A stretch of DNA of 64,000 nt from Roseiarcus sp963822215 (GCA_963822215.1 CAWGGX010000013.1:168057-232056), one strand, 5' to 3'; positions 52,886 through 62,022 are shown, counted from the stretch's first letter. Notes: generated from the sequence alone by a model not told the origin. Program-made: numbers and translations.

Positions 52886-54895
52886 ATGAATATGCCCCCA
52901 GGTGAAGCCAGGGTAGCCGTGGCGCAAGTGCCGTATCGGCCAGAGAACAATACGCAAAGCGCGCGCCCTAGCATGACCATCGCGTGGTTCCCGCTCTCGG
53001 CTTGGGGCTTTGCGTTTCGGACCTGGGCTGCCATGATGGTGGCGCTGTACGCGGCGTTCTGGCTGCAGCTCGACAACGCCTGGTCCGCCGCGGTCACGGT
53101 CAGCATTCTCTCTATGCAGACGCGAGGGCAGACCTACCAAAGGGCAGTCTACTGGGTCCTCGCCGCCATCATAGGGGTTGTCGCGTCACTTGTGATCGGT
53201 GGGATGTTCCCGCAGAGTCGTGAATTGTTCGTGATCGGCTTGGCGGTCACGCTCGGCCTTTGTGTCTACGCTGCCAATCTTTTGGACAACAACAGGGCGT
53301 ACGCCGCTATTCTGTGCGGTTATACGGTTGCCCAGGTCGCTGTGCCGCAGATCGACTCGCCGCTGAACATTTTTTCGGCCGGGATCAACCGCGGCGCGGC
53401 GATCGTGGTGGGAATTGCGGCGCTGGTGCTGGTCAACGTGTTCGCCGCCCCGAACATACATACGGGTCTGTCCGGCAGGCTCGCGGCAACGCATCGGCGG
53501 GTACGCGCCTATGCGCTCGCCATCCTCCGCGGCGAGACTGCGGACCCGATCCACTCGGCGAATCTGTTGCGTGAGATCACCGCCCTTCATCCCGATATCA
53601 CGGCGCTTGCCGCTGAATCGAGCGACGGCGGCGCGCGAGGCGCCGCAGCCCGGAGCGCCGCCGTGGCGTTGGTCGCCGAGGTCAGGGCCGCGGGCGCATT
53701 GTCGTCGCTCCCCGGTGAGAGCTCGCCTTCTCTTCGCAGCGAGCTTGGCTGGGCTCTCGACGATGTCCCCGGGGGAGAGAGCCGTGCGTTGCAGCTTCGC
53801 TTGCAGCGGCAGGCGGATGTCGGCTGCGCCGACCCGAACGACGCGCTTTTTGCCCGACATGGCCTGGACTTGTTAATCGAGAACCGGCGGGCGCAGGACG
53901 CGATCCAGGACTTCGAGGCGGGTCGCAGTCCTCCACGAAATATCCAGGCGCCGATCTACCGATCGCAACGGGCCGCCATACGAAACGGCCTGCGTGGGTG
54001 TCTGGCGGTGCTGATCTGCGCGATCCTGTTGTCCCTCGGCGGCTGGCCGTTCGCGTCGCAGGGCCTCGCCGTGGCTGGGAGCATCGTAGCGCTAAGCGCC
54101 ATCAACCCGAACCTGCATGCTTTCGCCGCCAGCGCCGTTATTGCGATGGTGATCGCCGCGCTCCTTGCAGGCGTGACCGAGTTCCTGATCCTCGATGGGG
54201 TCGACCAGTTTCCCCTTCTGGCAATCGGCATGGCGCCAAGCGTCCTCTTCGCCGCTTTGTGGTCAACGAAGCAGGGGTTCTTAGTGCTCGTCTTCGTCCC
54301 CGTGATCCTCTCCCCGGCCAATCCGCAGAACTACAACCCCGAAACCTATCTGTACTCCAGCTTGATGGCGGTCTTGGCGGCCATCCTGATGTTCGTCCCT
54401 CTACGGACGGTCCTGCCGACGTCAGATGCGCTCAAGCGGCGCTGGCGCCTGACGTCGGCGCGAGCGGAGATTCGCGACCTCTTCGCCGGTGTCCGGTCTC
54501 GGGGCCTCGATGACGAGGCCCTGTTCCGGGACGCGGACCGGATCGGTCAACTGGCGGCGCTCCAACCCGCCCACGGCGATGCACGCCGTGACGACCTCCG
54601 TCAGGCTCTCGACATCTTCGGATGCGCGGCGGCGGTGCGACAGGTCCGGACATCGCTCGCCGAACTATCCGCTCGTACGGGCGGTCGCCTGGGTGAGGGC
54701 GGATACTTGGCCTTGGCCGCTTGCGACGCGCTTGGCCTCCGTCGAGTCGCCGCCGATCTCACGAGCACGGCGACTGAGCTCGATCATGATGGTCAGGCAG
54801 TCGCTCGCGCGGCCAGCCTGGATCTGATCTGGGCCGCCTTCCTGATCGAGCTCAGCCCCTTCGGCCTCGACTCTCAACGTTGGACCACCTCATGA
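52886..54895 (+). CDS. FUSC-family inner-membrane efflux protein (AaeB-like)
   Basis: 669 residues. Two hydrophobic blocks of about five to six helices each (AFRTWAAMMVALYAAFWLQLD; GLRGCLAVLICAILLSLGGWPFASQGLAVAGSIVALSAINP) are each followed by a long cytoplasmic helical part, the FUSC/aromatic-acid exporter layout. AaeB-type pumps export hydroxylated aromatic acids. ATG 52886 has GGGAGACGGGGA upstream. The stop overlaps the next start (ATGA at 54892-54895). First gene of a three-gene efflux operon; substrate unknown. Confidence 0.88.
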   Translation: MNMPPGEARVAVAQVPYRPENNTQSARPSMTIAWFPLSAWGFAFRTWAAMMVALYAAFWLQLDNAWSAAVTVSILSMQTRGQTYQRAVYWVLAAIIGVVASLVIGGMFPQSRELFVIGLAVTLGLCVYAANLLDNNRAYAAILCGYTVAQVAVPQIDSPLNIFSAGINRGAAIVVGIAALVLVNVFAAPNIHTGLSGRLAATHRRVRAYALAILRGETADPIHSANLLREITALHPDITALAAESSDGGARGAAARSAAVALVAEVRAAGALSSLPGESSPSLRSELGWALDDVPGGESRALQLRLQRQADVGCADPNDALFARHGLDLLIENRRAQDAIQDFEAGRSPPRNIQAPIYRSQRAAIRNGLRGCLAVLICAILLSLGGWPFASQGLAVAGSIVALSAINPNLHAFAASAVIAMVIAALLAGVTEFLILDGVDQFPLLAIGMAPSVLFAALWSTKQGFLVLVFVPVILSPANPQNYNPETYLYSSLMAVLAAILMFVPLRTVLPTSDALKRRWRLTSARAEIRDLFAGVRSRGLDDEALFRDADRIGQLAALQPAHGDARRDDLRQALDIFGCAAAVRQVRTSLAELSARTGGRLGEGGYLALAACDALGLRRVAADLTSTATELDHDGQAVARAASLDLIWAAFLIELSPFGLDSQRWTTS

Positions 54896-55095
54896 TGCAC
54901 GTCTTCCCAGAATTGACGATCGGTGGGGTGCTCATCGCGCCTTTCGCGATCTACGCCGGCGCCGCCGCCGCGATCTTCGCTGGGCTGCGTCCTGCCCTCC
55001 ACCTCGTCGGCTTCGATCGCGCTTTCAGCAATCCGTCGATCGCGGAACTGAGTCTCTACGTCCTGATCCTGGCACTGCTCATCGTGCTGTTCTAG
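54892..55095 (+). CDS. DUF1656 small membrane protein (AaeX-like)
   Basis: 67 residues with two membrane helices (IGGVLIAPFAIYAGAAAAIFAGL; IAELSLYVLILALLIVLF). It is the small DUF1656 component that always lies between the FUSC pump and the HlyD adaptor in such operons; its role is unclear. The start overlaps the FUSC stop. ATG 54895 is an alternative first codon. Confidence 0.9.
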   Translation: MMHVFPELTIGGVLIAPFAIYAGAAAAIFAGLRPALHLVGFDRAFSNPSIAELSLYVLILALLIVLF

Positions 55096-55106
55096 AGGAG
55101 GCGTCC

Positions 55107-56405
55107 TTGGAATTGACGAACCTCATCTCCCTCGACCAAACGAAATCCAAAGTCGTCGAGCCCGGCCTAGGCGCGGCCGAGGGCTCCATTCGTCACCTCG
55201 CCCCTCCACCGCTGCACGAGGAGGCTGCCGTCGCGTTCAAGCCACCTTTGCCAATCGCGGATCCGAGTGAGCAGCTCAAAGGGCCGGTGTCCGAACGCCC
55301 GGGTCGCGTGGCTCGTTTCGCTAGGGGCATGCTCAAGACGGCGGCGACCTTGTTCATCCTCGCCCTAGCCGCGGTCGCGGCCGCGCTCATCTGGGACTAC
55401 TACATAACGGCGCCCTGGACGAGGGACGGCAGCATTCGCGTGCAGGTCGCGGACGTGGCGCCGCAGGTGTCGGGGCAGATCACGGAAATCCGGGTCGTCG
55501 ACAACCAATACGTTCATCAGGGCGATGTGCTCTATGTCATCGATCCCTTCGATTTTCAGGTGGCGCTCGACATGGGCAAGGCGCAGCTGCGCGAGAAAGC
55601 CGCCGATCTGCAGGTCAAGCGAATGCAAGCAGAGCGCCGGCAGCATCTTACCAACCTTTCCACGACACCGGAGGAGCAGCAGGTATTTGTGGGCAACGCG
55701 ACCCAAGCGCAGGGGGTCTTCGACGCCGCCCAGCAGCAGGTTGCCCAGGCCGACATCAACCTGAAGCGCACGCAGGTGCGCAGTCCGGTGAACGGCTACG
55801 TCACCAACCTTCTCTTGCGGGTGGGCGACTACGCCAATGCGGGCGCGACGAACGTTTCCGTGATTGACGCCGACAGTTATTGGATCGACGGCTATTTCGA
55901 GGAAACCAAGATGGCGCATATTTGCATTGGCGACCGCGCCGAAGCGCAGCTGATGGGCTACCGCGATCCGATCATAGGCCGGGTCGAGAGCATGACCCGT
56001 GGCATCAGCGTCTCAAACGCCGCGCCGAGCACCCAAGGCCTGCCGAATGTCGATCCGGTTTACACCTGGGTGCGACTGGCGCAACGCGTGCCAGTGCGTA
56101 TCCGGATCACGCATGTCCCAACAGGCGTGCCGCTCGTTTCGGGTATGACTGCCACGGTAACGATCCGCGACGCCGAGGCGCAAGACAGCGGCGCTTGGCT
56201 CCGCCAGCGCTTTTCGAGCCTTGCGGATCACCTGCGTGACATCGCCGGCGGACAGGAGCCGTCACCAGACTGCGTGCCGCGGATCGGAAACGAGAACGGC
56301 GAGACCGTCACCCTTCCAACACCCAAACCCGTGGCGGCTCTCAATCCCGCAGAAATCAACCCCGGCCTCGCGCCCGATATGAACGCCTCGCCCCGCAGCC
56401 GGTGA
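55107..56405 (+). CDS. HlyD-family periplasmic adaptor (AaeA/EmrA-like)
   Basis: 432 residues. A long Pro-rich cytosolic leader (about 75 residues), one membrane helix (TLFILALAAVAAALIWDYYI), then YITAPWTRDGSIRVQVADVAPQVSGQI, the first half of the lipoyl-like motif. A helical hairpin (about 145-215) and the second half (VRSPVNGYVTNLLLRVGDYANAG) follow, then beta-barrel segments. It links the FUSC pump to an outer-membrane channel, which is not encoded here. TTG 55107 has GAGGAGG upstream. The C-terminal 60 residues are an unusual Pro/Asn-rich tail. Confidence 0.9.
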   Translation: MELTNLISLDQTKSKVVEPGLGAAEGSIRHLAPPPLHEEAAVAFKPPLPIADPSEQLKGPVSERPGRVARFARGMLKTAATLFILALAAVAAALIWDYYITAPWTRDGSIRVQVADVAPQVSGQITEIRVVDNQYVHQGDVLYVIDPFDFQVALDMGKAQLREKAADLQVKRMQAERRQHLTNLSTTPEEQQVFVGNATQAQGVFDAAQQQVAQADINLKRTQVRSPVNGYVTNLLLRVGDYANAGATNVSVIDADSYWIDGYFEETKMAHICIGDRAEAQLMGYRDPIIGRVESMTRGISVSNAAPSTQGLPNVDPVYTWVRLAQRVPVRIRITHVPTGVPLVSGMTATVTIRDAEAQDSGAWLRQRFSSLADHLRDIAGGQEPSPDCVPRIGNENGETVTLPTPKPVAALNPAEINPGLAPDMNASPRSR

Positions 56406-56754
56406 GCCTAGACGTATGGGGTGTCAAATGACGGTTGATGGCATCTGTCCGTGAGTACGATTCGAGGTGCAGAGCGCAATGTTCTAGACCGTCCTGCCAC
56501 CGTAGTCCTCCGGCACCATGGCGCCAAGCTGAGATTGGTGCGTCGGCAGTAACTCTTCGTTTATGGCGGGCTCACTGCCCCGACGCGATAGAGTGATCGC
56601 GCTTGTGCCCCAGTTGGTCGCTGACCACAGACCAAGCGTGCGGACGACGACAGGCCTCCTCTGCGATTTGCCGCTCCTCGTGTAGAGGGATCGGTAGTGT
56701 ATAGTGCTATGATATCGTAAAGTACTAATTTTTCTGTTTTTGAGCTTAGTTCCG
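56406..56754. other. Intergenic stretch before repeat D
   Basis: No gene recognised. From about 56690 the sequence becomes notably AT-rich (a TATAGTGCTATGATATCGTA stretch), unlike its surroundings, and is a plausible promoter zone for the genes downstream. Confidence 0.4.
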
Positions 56755-56818
56755 CACCCGACACTAAGGTGTTGGCGATACCATTGTGCAATAGAATTTG
56801 GTCGTAGTTGGTGGTCTC
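56755..56818 (+). repeat. Dispersed repeat, copy D
   Basis: The core GGTGTTGGCGATACCATTGT is followed by GCAATAGAATTTG and GTTGGTGGT. It matches B in the 5' part and C in the 3' part. It lies about 70 bases before the small exported peptide and upstream of transketolase, on the same strand. Confidence 0.6.
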
Positions 56819-56886
56819 ATTTTTTTTATAGCATGGGGGTCGCAGTGAGCTTGATCTGAACCCAGACGTCCTCAATGGAGGAAAAG

Positions 56887-57009
56887 ATGAAAAAGGGAGT
56901 TTTCGTTCGTTTGGCGGTTATGTTTATCTCTGTGACTCCAGTGCTCGCGGGCACGACAGGCGCCATGGCGGAGGTTGTCCACCGCGGTGCGCATCGATTC
57001 GAGCGCTAG
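56887..57009 (+). CDS. 40-residue exported peptide
   Basis: The frame reads MKKGVFVRLAVMFISVTPVL, then AGTTGAMAEVVHRGAHRFER and TAG. Lys-Lys, a hydrophobic core and an AMA-E cleavage site make a classic Sec signal peptide, leaving a mature peptide of about 12 residues. GGAGG lies 6-7 bases upstream of ATG 56887. It may be a genuine small secreted peptide, a leader frame, or the stump of a larger exported protein; the stop codon comes early. Confidence 0.5.
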   Translation: MKKGVFVRLAVMFISVTPVLAGTTGAMAEVVHRGAHRFER

Positions 57010-57253
57010 GCGTTCCGAGCCGAGGCGGACGCTCCCGTCTTCACCGCCTCGCAAGGCCGGTTGCCGCCAAAACGTGTGCCGATTCTGGACCGCGGCCCCG
57101 AGAACTGCACTCGGACCGTCTGCATCGACACCAATTGAGTGGAGAACCCCGGGCGAGGCGCCAGCTGTGTAACGGCCTCGGGAAATCGTCAGCGTTCGCC
57201 TCGGTTGACGAGATTTCAATCCACCATGATAACGCAATTCGAAAGGAGCCGAC

Positions 57254-59125
57254 ATGAGCGCCTACTCGACCGCAGAACCTTCAGCCAGCGCCGTCAACGC
57301 CATCAAGGAAAAGGCCAAGCTGTTGAGCATCTACTCAATGATGGCCACGACTGCCGCAGGCTCGGGACATCCGACTTCGTGCATGTCCGCCGCCGAGCTG
57401 GTGGCCGGAGTAATTTTTCACGCGATGAAATTCGATCCAAAGAATGCGAACTCGAATGAGAACGATCGTTTCGTGCTCTCGAAAGGGCACGCTGCACCAT
57501 TGCTCTACGCCGCGCTGGCGGAGGCGGGCGTGTTTCCGGTTTCGCGGCTGATGACGCTGCGGCAGTTCACGAGTGAGCTCGAGGGCCACCCAACGCCCCG
57601 GATTCATGGCGTGGATGCCGCGACAGGGTCGTTGGGCCAAGGACTTTCGGTGGGCTCGGGCCTCGCGATCGGCGCGCGGATGGATAAGAGCCCGACGCGG
57701 GTCTACGTGCTTACGGGCGATGGCGAATTGGCGGAGGGACAGATCTGGGAAGCCGCGGCATTCGCCGCGCATTACAATCTCGATAATCTGACGGTGATTG
57801 CCGACATCAACCGGCTCGGCCAGAGCGAGCCGACGATGTACCAGCACGACATGGAACGCTACCGGCTGAAATTCGAGTCGGAAGGTTTCGATACGCAAGT
57901 GATTGACGGACATGACGTGGCCGCAGTGCTCGCGGCGCTCGACCGCGCCAAGACCGTGAAAGGGCGGCCGCAGGCCATCGTGGCGCAAACGATCAAAGGC
58001 CACGGCTTCAGCCTCGTCGCCGACAAACTGAATTGGCACGGCAAGCCATTTTCTAAGGAGCAGCTTGCCGCCGCGATTGAGGAAAAAGGCGGCGGACCGA
58101 CGGTCCCGCCCGACTCGGGAAAATCGTTCGAGCGAACATCGCTGCCGAAGCCGCCTGAATTCGCCCCTCCCGCGCCGCCGGACTACGCCAAGGATGCGAA
58201 GGTCGCGACGCGCGAGGCGTATGGCTTCGCGCTGAAGCGGCTCGGAGCTGCCAACCCCAATGTGGTGGCCATATCGGGGGACGTGAAAAACTCGACGTTC
58301 TCGCAGGTATTCGGCGACGCGTACCCGGACCATTTCTGGCAAGGATACATTGCCGAGCAGAACATGGTCAGCGTCGCGGTCGGATTGCAGGCGCGCGGCA
58401 AGACGCCCTTTGCCGACACGTTCGCCTGTTTCCTTTCCCGGGCCTATGACAATGTGCGCATGGCGGCCATCAGCCGCGCGAACATCAACCTGTGCGGGTC
58501 GCACTGTGGCGTCTCGATCGGCGAGGACGGTCCATCGCAGATGGCGCTCGAGGATATCGCCATGTTCCGCGCGGTGCATGGCTCGGCTGTTTTCTATCCA
58601 AGCGACGCCGTCTCGGCGGAGCGCCTGACTGAGGCGATGGCCCGGCGAGGGGGCGTCAACTACATGCGCACTTCGCGGCCGAAAATGCCCATTCTATATT
58701 CGAACGATGAGAAATTCCCGATTCCTGGTTTCAAATTGCTGCGCAAGAGCGCGGAAGACAAGGCGACGGTGATTGGGGCCGGCGTGACGCTGCACGAAGC
58801 GCTGAAGGCCGCAGATCAACTGAAACCAGCGGGGATTGCGATTCGCGTGATCGATCTCTACTGCGTGAAGCCTCTCGATGGCGAGGCGCTGGTCGCCGAG
58901 GTCGGCGCGACGGGTGGGCGTCTGGTGACCGTCGAAGATCATTGGCCCGAGGGTGGTTTAGGTGAGGCTGTGTTGCATGCCTTGGCTGCCGCGGGAGCGG
59001 CGCCTGCAAAATTCAAGCTGCTCGCTGTGAACGACCTGCCGCATTCTGGTAAGCCGGATGAGCTTGTTGACGCATTTGGAATCTCTTCACGCCACGTTGC
59101 TGAGGCCGTAAAGGGCCTTTTGTAG
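57254..59125 (+). CDS. tkt: Transketolase
   Basis: 623 residues, a single-chain thiamine-diphosphate enzyme of the shorter type that resembles vertebrate and archaeal forms more than the 660-residue E. coli TktA. It has His39 in GSGHPTS, SKGHAAP, the ThDP/metal motif GDGELAEG with Asn186, and in the second domain IAEQNMVSVAVGLQARGKTPFADTFACFLSRAYD with the cofactor Glu. It transfers two-carbon ketol units in the non-oxidative pentose phosphate pathway. GAAAGGAGC lies just before ATG 57254. It is followed by gnd after 90 bases, forming a pentose phosphate pair. Confidence 0.95.
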   Translation: MSAYSTAEPSASAVNAIKEKAKLLSIYSMMATTAAGSGHPTSCMSAAELVAGVIFHAMKFDPKNANSNENDRFVLSKGHAAPLLYAALAEAGVFPVSRLMTLRQFTSELEGHPTPRIHGVDAATGSLGQGLSVGSGLAIGARMDKSPTRVYVLTGDGELAEGQIWEAAAFAAHYNLDNLTVIADINRLGQSEPTMYQHDMERYRLKFESEGFDTQVIDGHDVAAVLAALDRAKTVKGRPQAIVAQTIKGHGFSLVADKLNWHGKPFSKEQLAAAIEEKGGGPTVPPDSGKSFERTSLPKPPEFAPPAPPDYAKDAKVATREAYGFALKRLGAANPNVVAISGDVKNSTFSQVFGDAYPDHFWQGYIAEQNMVSVAVGLQARGKTPFADTFACFLSRAYDNVRMAAISRANINLCGSHCGVSIGEDGPSQMALEDIAMFRAVHGSAVFYPSDAVSAERLTEAMARRGGVNYMRTSRPKMPILYSNDEKFPIPGFKLLRKSAEDKATVIGAGVTLHEALKAADQLKPAGIAIRVIDLYCVKPLDGEALVAEVGATGGRLVTVEDHWPEGGLGEAVLHALAAAGAAPAKFKLLAVNDLPHSGKPDELVDAFGISSRHVAEAVKGLL

Positions 59126-59215
59126 GCCGCGCAAGCCAAGTGGCAGGTGGATGAGAGGCGTTGTTACACGAACCTTGGCGCGATTGGATCACGCACTCGT
59201 TTGGAGGAGGCGAGC

Positions 59216-60235
59216 ATGCAACTTGGAATGGTTGGTCTGGGCCGAATGGGCGCCAATATGGCGCGCAGGCTGATCAAGCAGGGTCACGAGTGCGTGGTTT
59301 TCGACATGTCTGCGAAAGCGGTCGAAGATCTCGTCAAGGAAAAGGCGATCGGCAGTGCTTCGCTGGCTGAACTCGTCAAGGCGCTCGAAAGACCACGGGC
59401 TGTCTGGCTGATGGTCCCGGCGGCTGTCGTCGACAAGACCATCGCTGATGTGCTGCCGGCACTGGAGTCAGGGGACACTCTGATCGATGGCGGCAATTCC
59501 TACTACGTCGACGATATTCGGCGCGGCAAGCAACTGGCCCCGAGGGGTGTCGACTACATTGATGTCGGCACGAGCGGCGGCGTTTGGGGCCTCGAACGCG
59601 GCTATTGCATGATGATCGGCGGACCCGATCAAGCCGTGCAGCGCCTCGACCCGATTTTCAGGGCGCTCGCCCCCGGCGCAGGCGGCATTCCCCCGACCCC
59701 TGGAAAAGATAAGCGAGGCGGCACCTCCGAGCTCGGTTACCTTCATTGCGGGCCAAGCGGCGCCGGCCATTTTGTCAAGATGGTGCACAATGGCATCGAG
59801 TATGGAATCATGGCCGCGTACGCCGAGGGACTCGACATCTTGCGCGCCGCGAATGTCGGCAATGAATTGCATACGATCGACGCCGAGACGACGCCGCTGC
59901 GCAATCCCGAGCACTACCAGTACGATCTCAACCTGCCTGACATCGCCGAGGTTTGGCGACGCGGAAGCGTGATTGCTTCATGGCTCCTTGACCTGACCGC
60001 GACCGCTCTGCAGGCGGACCCGGCGCTGGCCAAGTTTGCTGGGCGCGTGTCCGATTCCGGCGAAGGTCGCTGGACGATCCAGGCGGCCATCGATGAGGGC
60101 ACGCCGGCCCCGGTATTGACGACCGCGCTCTACGAACGGTTCAGCTCGCGCGGCGACGCTGATTTCCAGAACAAGCTTTTGTCGGCGATGCGCTACGAGT
60201 TTGGCGGCCACCTGGAAAAGCCAGTCAGCAAATAA
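59216..60235 (+). CDS. gnd: Decarboxylating 6-phosphogluconate dehydrogenase
   Basis: 339 residues, the short GndA/YqeC-type enzyme, often NAD-linked. It has Rossmann motif GLGRMGANMARRL, VFDMSAKAVEDL, DGGNSYYVDD, DVGTSGGVWGLERGYCMMIGG and the catalytic segment GPSGAGHFVKMVHNGIEYG with Lys and the Asn-Gly-Ile-Glu motif. It oxidises 6-phosphogluconate to ribulose 5-phosphate and CO2. ATG 59216 with GGAGGAGGCG upstream is preferred to an open extension to 59147. Together with tkt it supplies pentoses and reducing power. Confidence 0.95.
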   Translation: MQLGMVGLGRMGANMARRLIKQGHECVVFDMSAKAVEDLVKEKAIGSASLAELVKALERPRAVWLMVPAAVVDKTIADVLPALESGDTLIDGGNSYYVDDIRRGKQLAPRGVDYIDVGTSGGVWGLERGYCMMIGGPDQAVQRLDPIFRALAPGAGGIPPTPGKDKRGGTSELGYLHCGPSGAGHFVKMVHNGIEYGIMAAYAEGLDILRAANVGNELHTIDAETTPLRNPEHYQYDLNLPDIAEVWRRGSVIASWLLDLTATALQADPALAKFAGRVSDSGEGRWTIQAAIDEGTPAPVLTTALYERFSSRGDADFQNKLLSAMRYEFGGHLEKPVSK

Positions 60236-60384
60236 TCCGACGACCAGGTCGGCGAACAATTTCCACGCCCCTGACGGTTACCCGGCCGGCAGCCTAAATT
60301 GAATGGCTGAACTGGACCCCGGATTTAGGACCATTGGGTAAGGTGTGAAATGTCCTGCTCTGTCGCAACCGACGGAGCGAGAAA

Positions 60385-60678
60385 ATGATGAAGTCACGCA
60401 AGAAGTTTGATGCGGCGTTCAAGGCGAAGGTTGCGCTCGAGGCGCTTCGCGAGGATGCGACGGTTCCGGATCTGGCGAAGCGGCACGGGGTGCATCCGAA
60501 CCAGATTTATGCCTGGAAGAAGCAGGTTCTCGACAATGTCGCGAGCCTATTCGCGCGCGGGGCGAGCGTTTCGGGCGATGGCGAGGAGGAGCGCGAACGT
60601 GAGGCGGCCAGGCTTTACGCCAAGATCGGCCAGCTGACGGTTGAACGGGATTTCTTGGCCAGGAGGCCAGGGCGATGA
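60385..60678 (+). CDS. IS3-family OrfA
   Basis: 97 residues. HTH_Tnp_1 domain KFDAAFKAKVALEALREDATVPDLAKRHGVHPNQIYAWKKQ followed by a leucine-zipper-like helix (ARLYAKIGQLTVERDFLARR). The stop overlaps the orfB ATG (ATGA at 60675-60678). Confidence 0.93.
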   Translation: MMKSRKKFDAAFKAKVALEALREDATVPDLAKRHGVHPNQIYAWKKQVLDNVASLFARGASVSGDGEEEREREAARLYAKIGQLTVERDFLARRPGR

Positions 60679-61616
60679 GCGCGCCCGATCGAAGGGCGAT
60701 GGTGGAGCGCCCGGCGGATTTGTCGGTTCGTCGGCAATGCGTGCTGCTGAATGTGGCGCGCTCGGGGATCTATCGCCCCAAGCCAGAGCCCGGGGCGGAC
60801 GATCTGGCGGTGATGCGGCGGATCGACGAACTGCATCTGGAGCTGCCGTTCTACGGATCGCGTCGGATGACGTTTGAACTCAACAAGGAGGGCTGCGGAG
60901 TCAACCGCAAGCGGGTGCGGCGTCTGATGCGCACGATGGGGATCGAGGCGCTGGTTCCGCGTCCCGGCACGAGCAAGGCCGCCCTCGGCCACAAGATCTA
61001 TCCCTATCTCCTGCGCGGCCTGGCGATCACCGAGCCGAACCATGTGTGGGCGGCCGACGTGACTTACATCCCGATGGCGTGCGGCTTCCTCTATCTGGTG
61101 GCGATCATCGACTGGGCCAGCCGGGCGGTTCTGGCGTGGCGGCTGTCGAACACCAACGACGCGAGCTTCTGCGCGGCGGCGCTGGAGGAGGCGCTGCTTC
61201 GGTTCGGAAAGCCGAGGATTTTCAATACCGATCAGGGCTCCACTTTCACCGCCGAGGCTTTCGTCGGCAAGCTCGCGGCGGCTGGCGTCGCGATTTCGAT
61301 GGACGGACGCGGCCGCTTCATGGACAACATCTTCATCGAACGGCTGTGGCGCTCCATCAAGTATGAAGAGGTGCATCTGAAAGCCTACGCCGACGGCCGC
61401 GAGGCGCGGGCCGGCATCGGCTCCTGGATGACCTTTTACAACTTTCGGCGCCCGCACCAGGCGATGAACAACCAGATGCCGATGGCGGTGTGGCGCGCCG
61501 GCATGGACAAGACCGAGGCGGCGGCGAGGGCTGTGGATATGCCGCTTCGCTTGGACAACGCAAACGCGTTGCCCACATACCCACAGCAGAGGCAGAAGCA
61601 GCAAGAAACGGCTTGA
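60675..61616 (+). CDS. IS3-family OrfB transposase
   Basis: 313 residues. HTH_21 region (YGSRRMTFELNKEGCGVNRKRVRRLMRTMGIEAL) and an rve core with Asp in VWAADVTYIPM, Asp in IFNTDQGSTF and Glu in FIERLWRSIKYEEV. Intact. Expression is either by coupling at the ATGA overlap or as a frameshifted OrfAB fusion. Confidence 0.93.
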   Translation: MSAPDRRAMVERPADLSVRRQCVLLNVARSGIYRPKPEPGADDLAVMRRIDELHLELPFYGSRRMTFELNKEGCGVNRKRVRRLMRTMGIEALVPRPGTSKAALGHKIYPYLLRGLAITEPNHVWAADVTYIPMACGFLYLVAIIDWASRAVLAWRLSNTNDASFCAAALEEALLRFGKPRIFNTDQGSTFTAEAFVGKLAAAGVAISMDGRGRFMDNIFIERLWRSIKYEEVHLKAYADGREARAGIGSWMTFYNFRRPHQAMNNQMPMAVWRAGMDKTEAAARAVDMPLRLDNANALPTYPQQRQKQQETA

Positions 61617-61699
61617 TTCATGAAAGACAAGGGCAGGCGAGATTACACCTTAAATCCGACCTCCCGTGGTCCCACGAATAGGGTCCAGTTCAGGCTGCC

Positions 61700-62022
61700 T
61701 CCTGCCGCACTTTCGACGTCACCCGCAATCTTCCAATCGTAACGGACAGCTGGTCCAATGCAGCAACTCGGTTAGCCTGAACCAATTCCTTATGAAGCTC
61801 GTGGTAGCGCCGTTCACTTTCGCTCGCGGCTGCGTCCGCACGCTCGCGCCCGGTTAGGTCGACGCCAGTTCATTCATCAAACGTTGCTCCTCCAACCGGC
61901 ACCGGCACGCGACTGTCGTCTTTCCGGAAGTATTCCTTCTCGCATGGCTGGGCGGTTCCGATCATCGGCAGTTGAGCCACAGCATGCGCGTCCCGGTCAT
62001 GCCAGTCCGCGGGCGTTAGCAG
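61700..62022 (-). pseudogene. Remnant of a PAS-histidine kinase
   Basis: Minus-strand codons read LLTPADWHDRDAHAVAQLPM, GTAQPCEKEYFRKDDSRVPV, then after a stop LTGRERADAAASESERRYHE and QANRVAALDQLSVTI. They parallel the PAS-to-HisKA junction of the large kinase (TAQPSEKEYFRRDGSRAPV; ANRVATVGQLSASIAHE). The phospho-acceptor His box is lost and the IS3 end lies just beyond. This is a third trace of this kinase family in the window. Confidence 0.65.

Larger units (their letters stand above)
60308..61692 (+). mobile_element. IS3-family element
   Basis: Inverted ends TGAACTGGACCC at 60308 and GGGTCCAGTTCA at 61681-61692, with a GGC target duplication (60305-60307 and 61693-61695). 1385 bp with the usual two overlapping frames. 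The insertion truncates a PAS-histidine kinase remnant on its right. Confidence 0.93.

Noticed and set aside
56887..57009. Start of a larger secreted protein reaching into the tkt leader
   Set aside because: The frame stops at 57009 and no other frame downstream continues with protein-like sequence, so only the 40-residue frame is reported.
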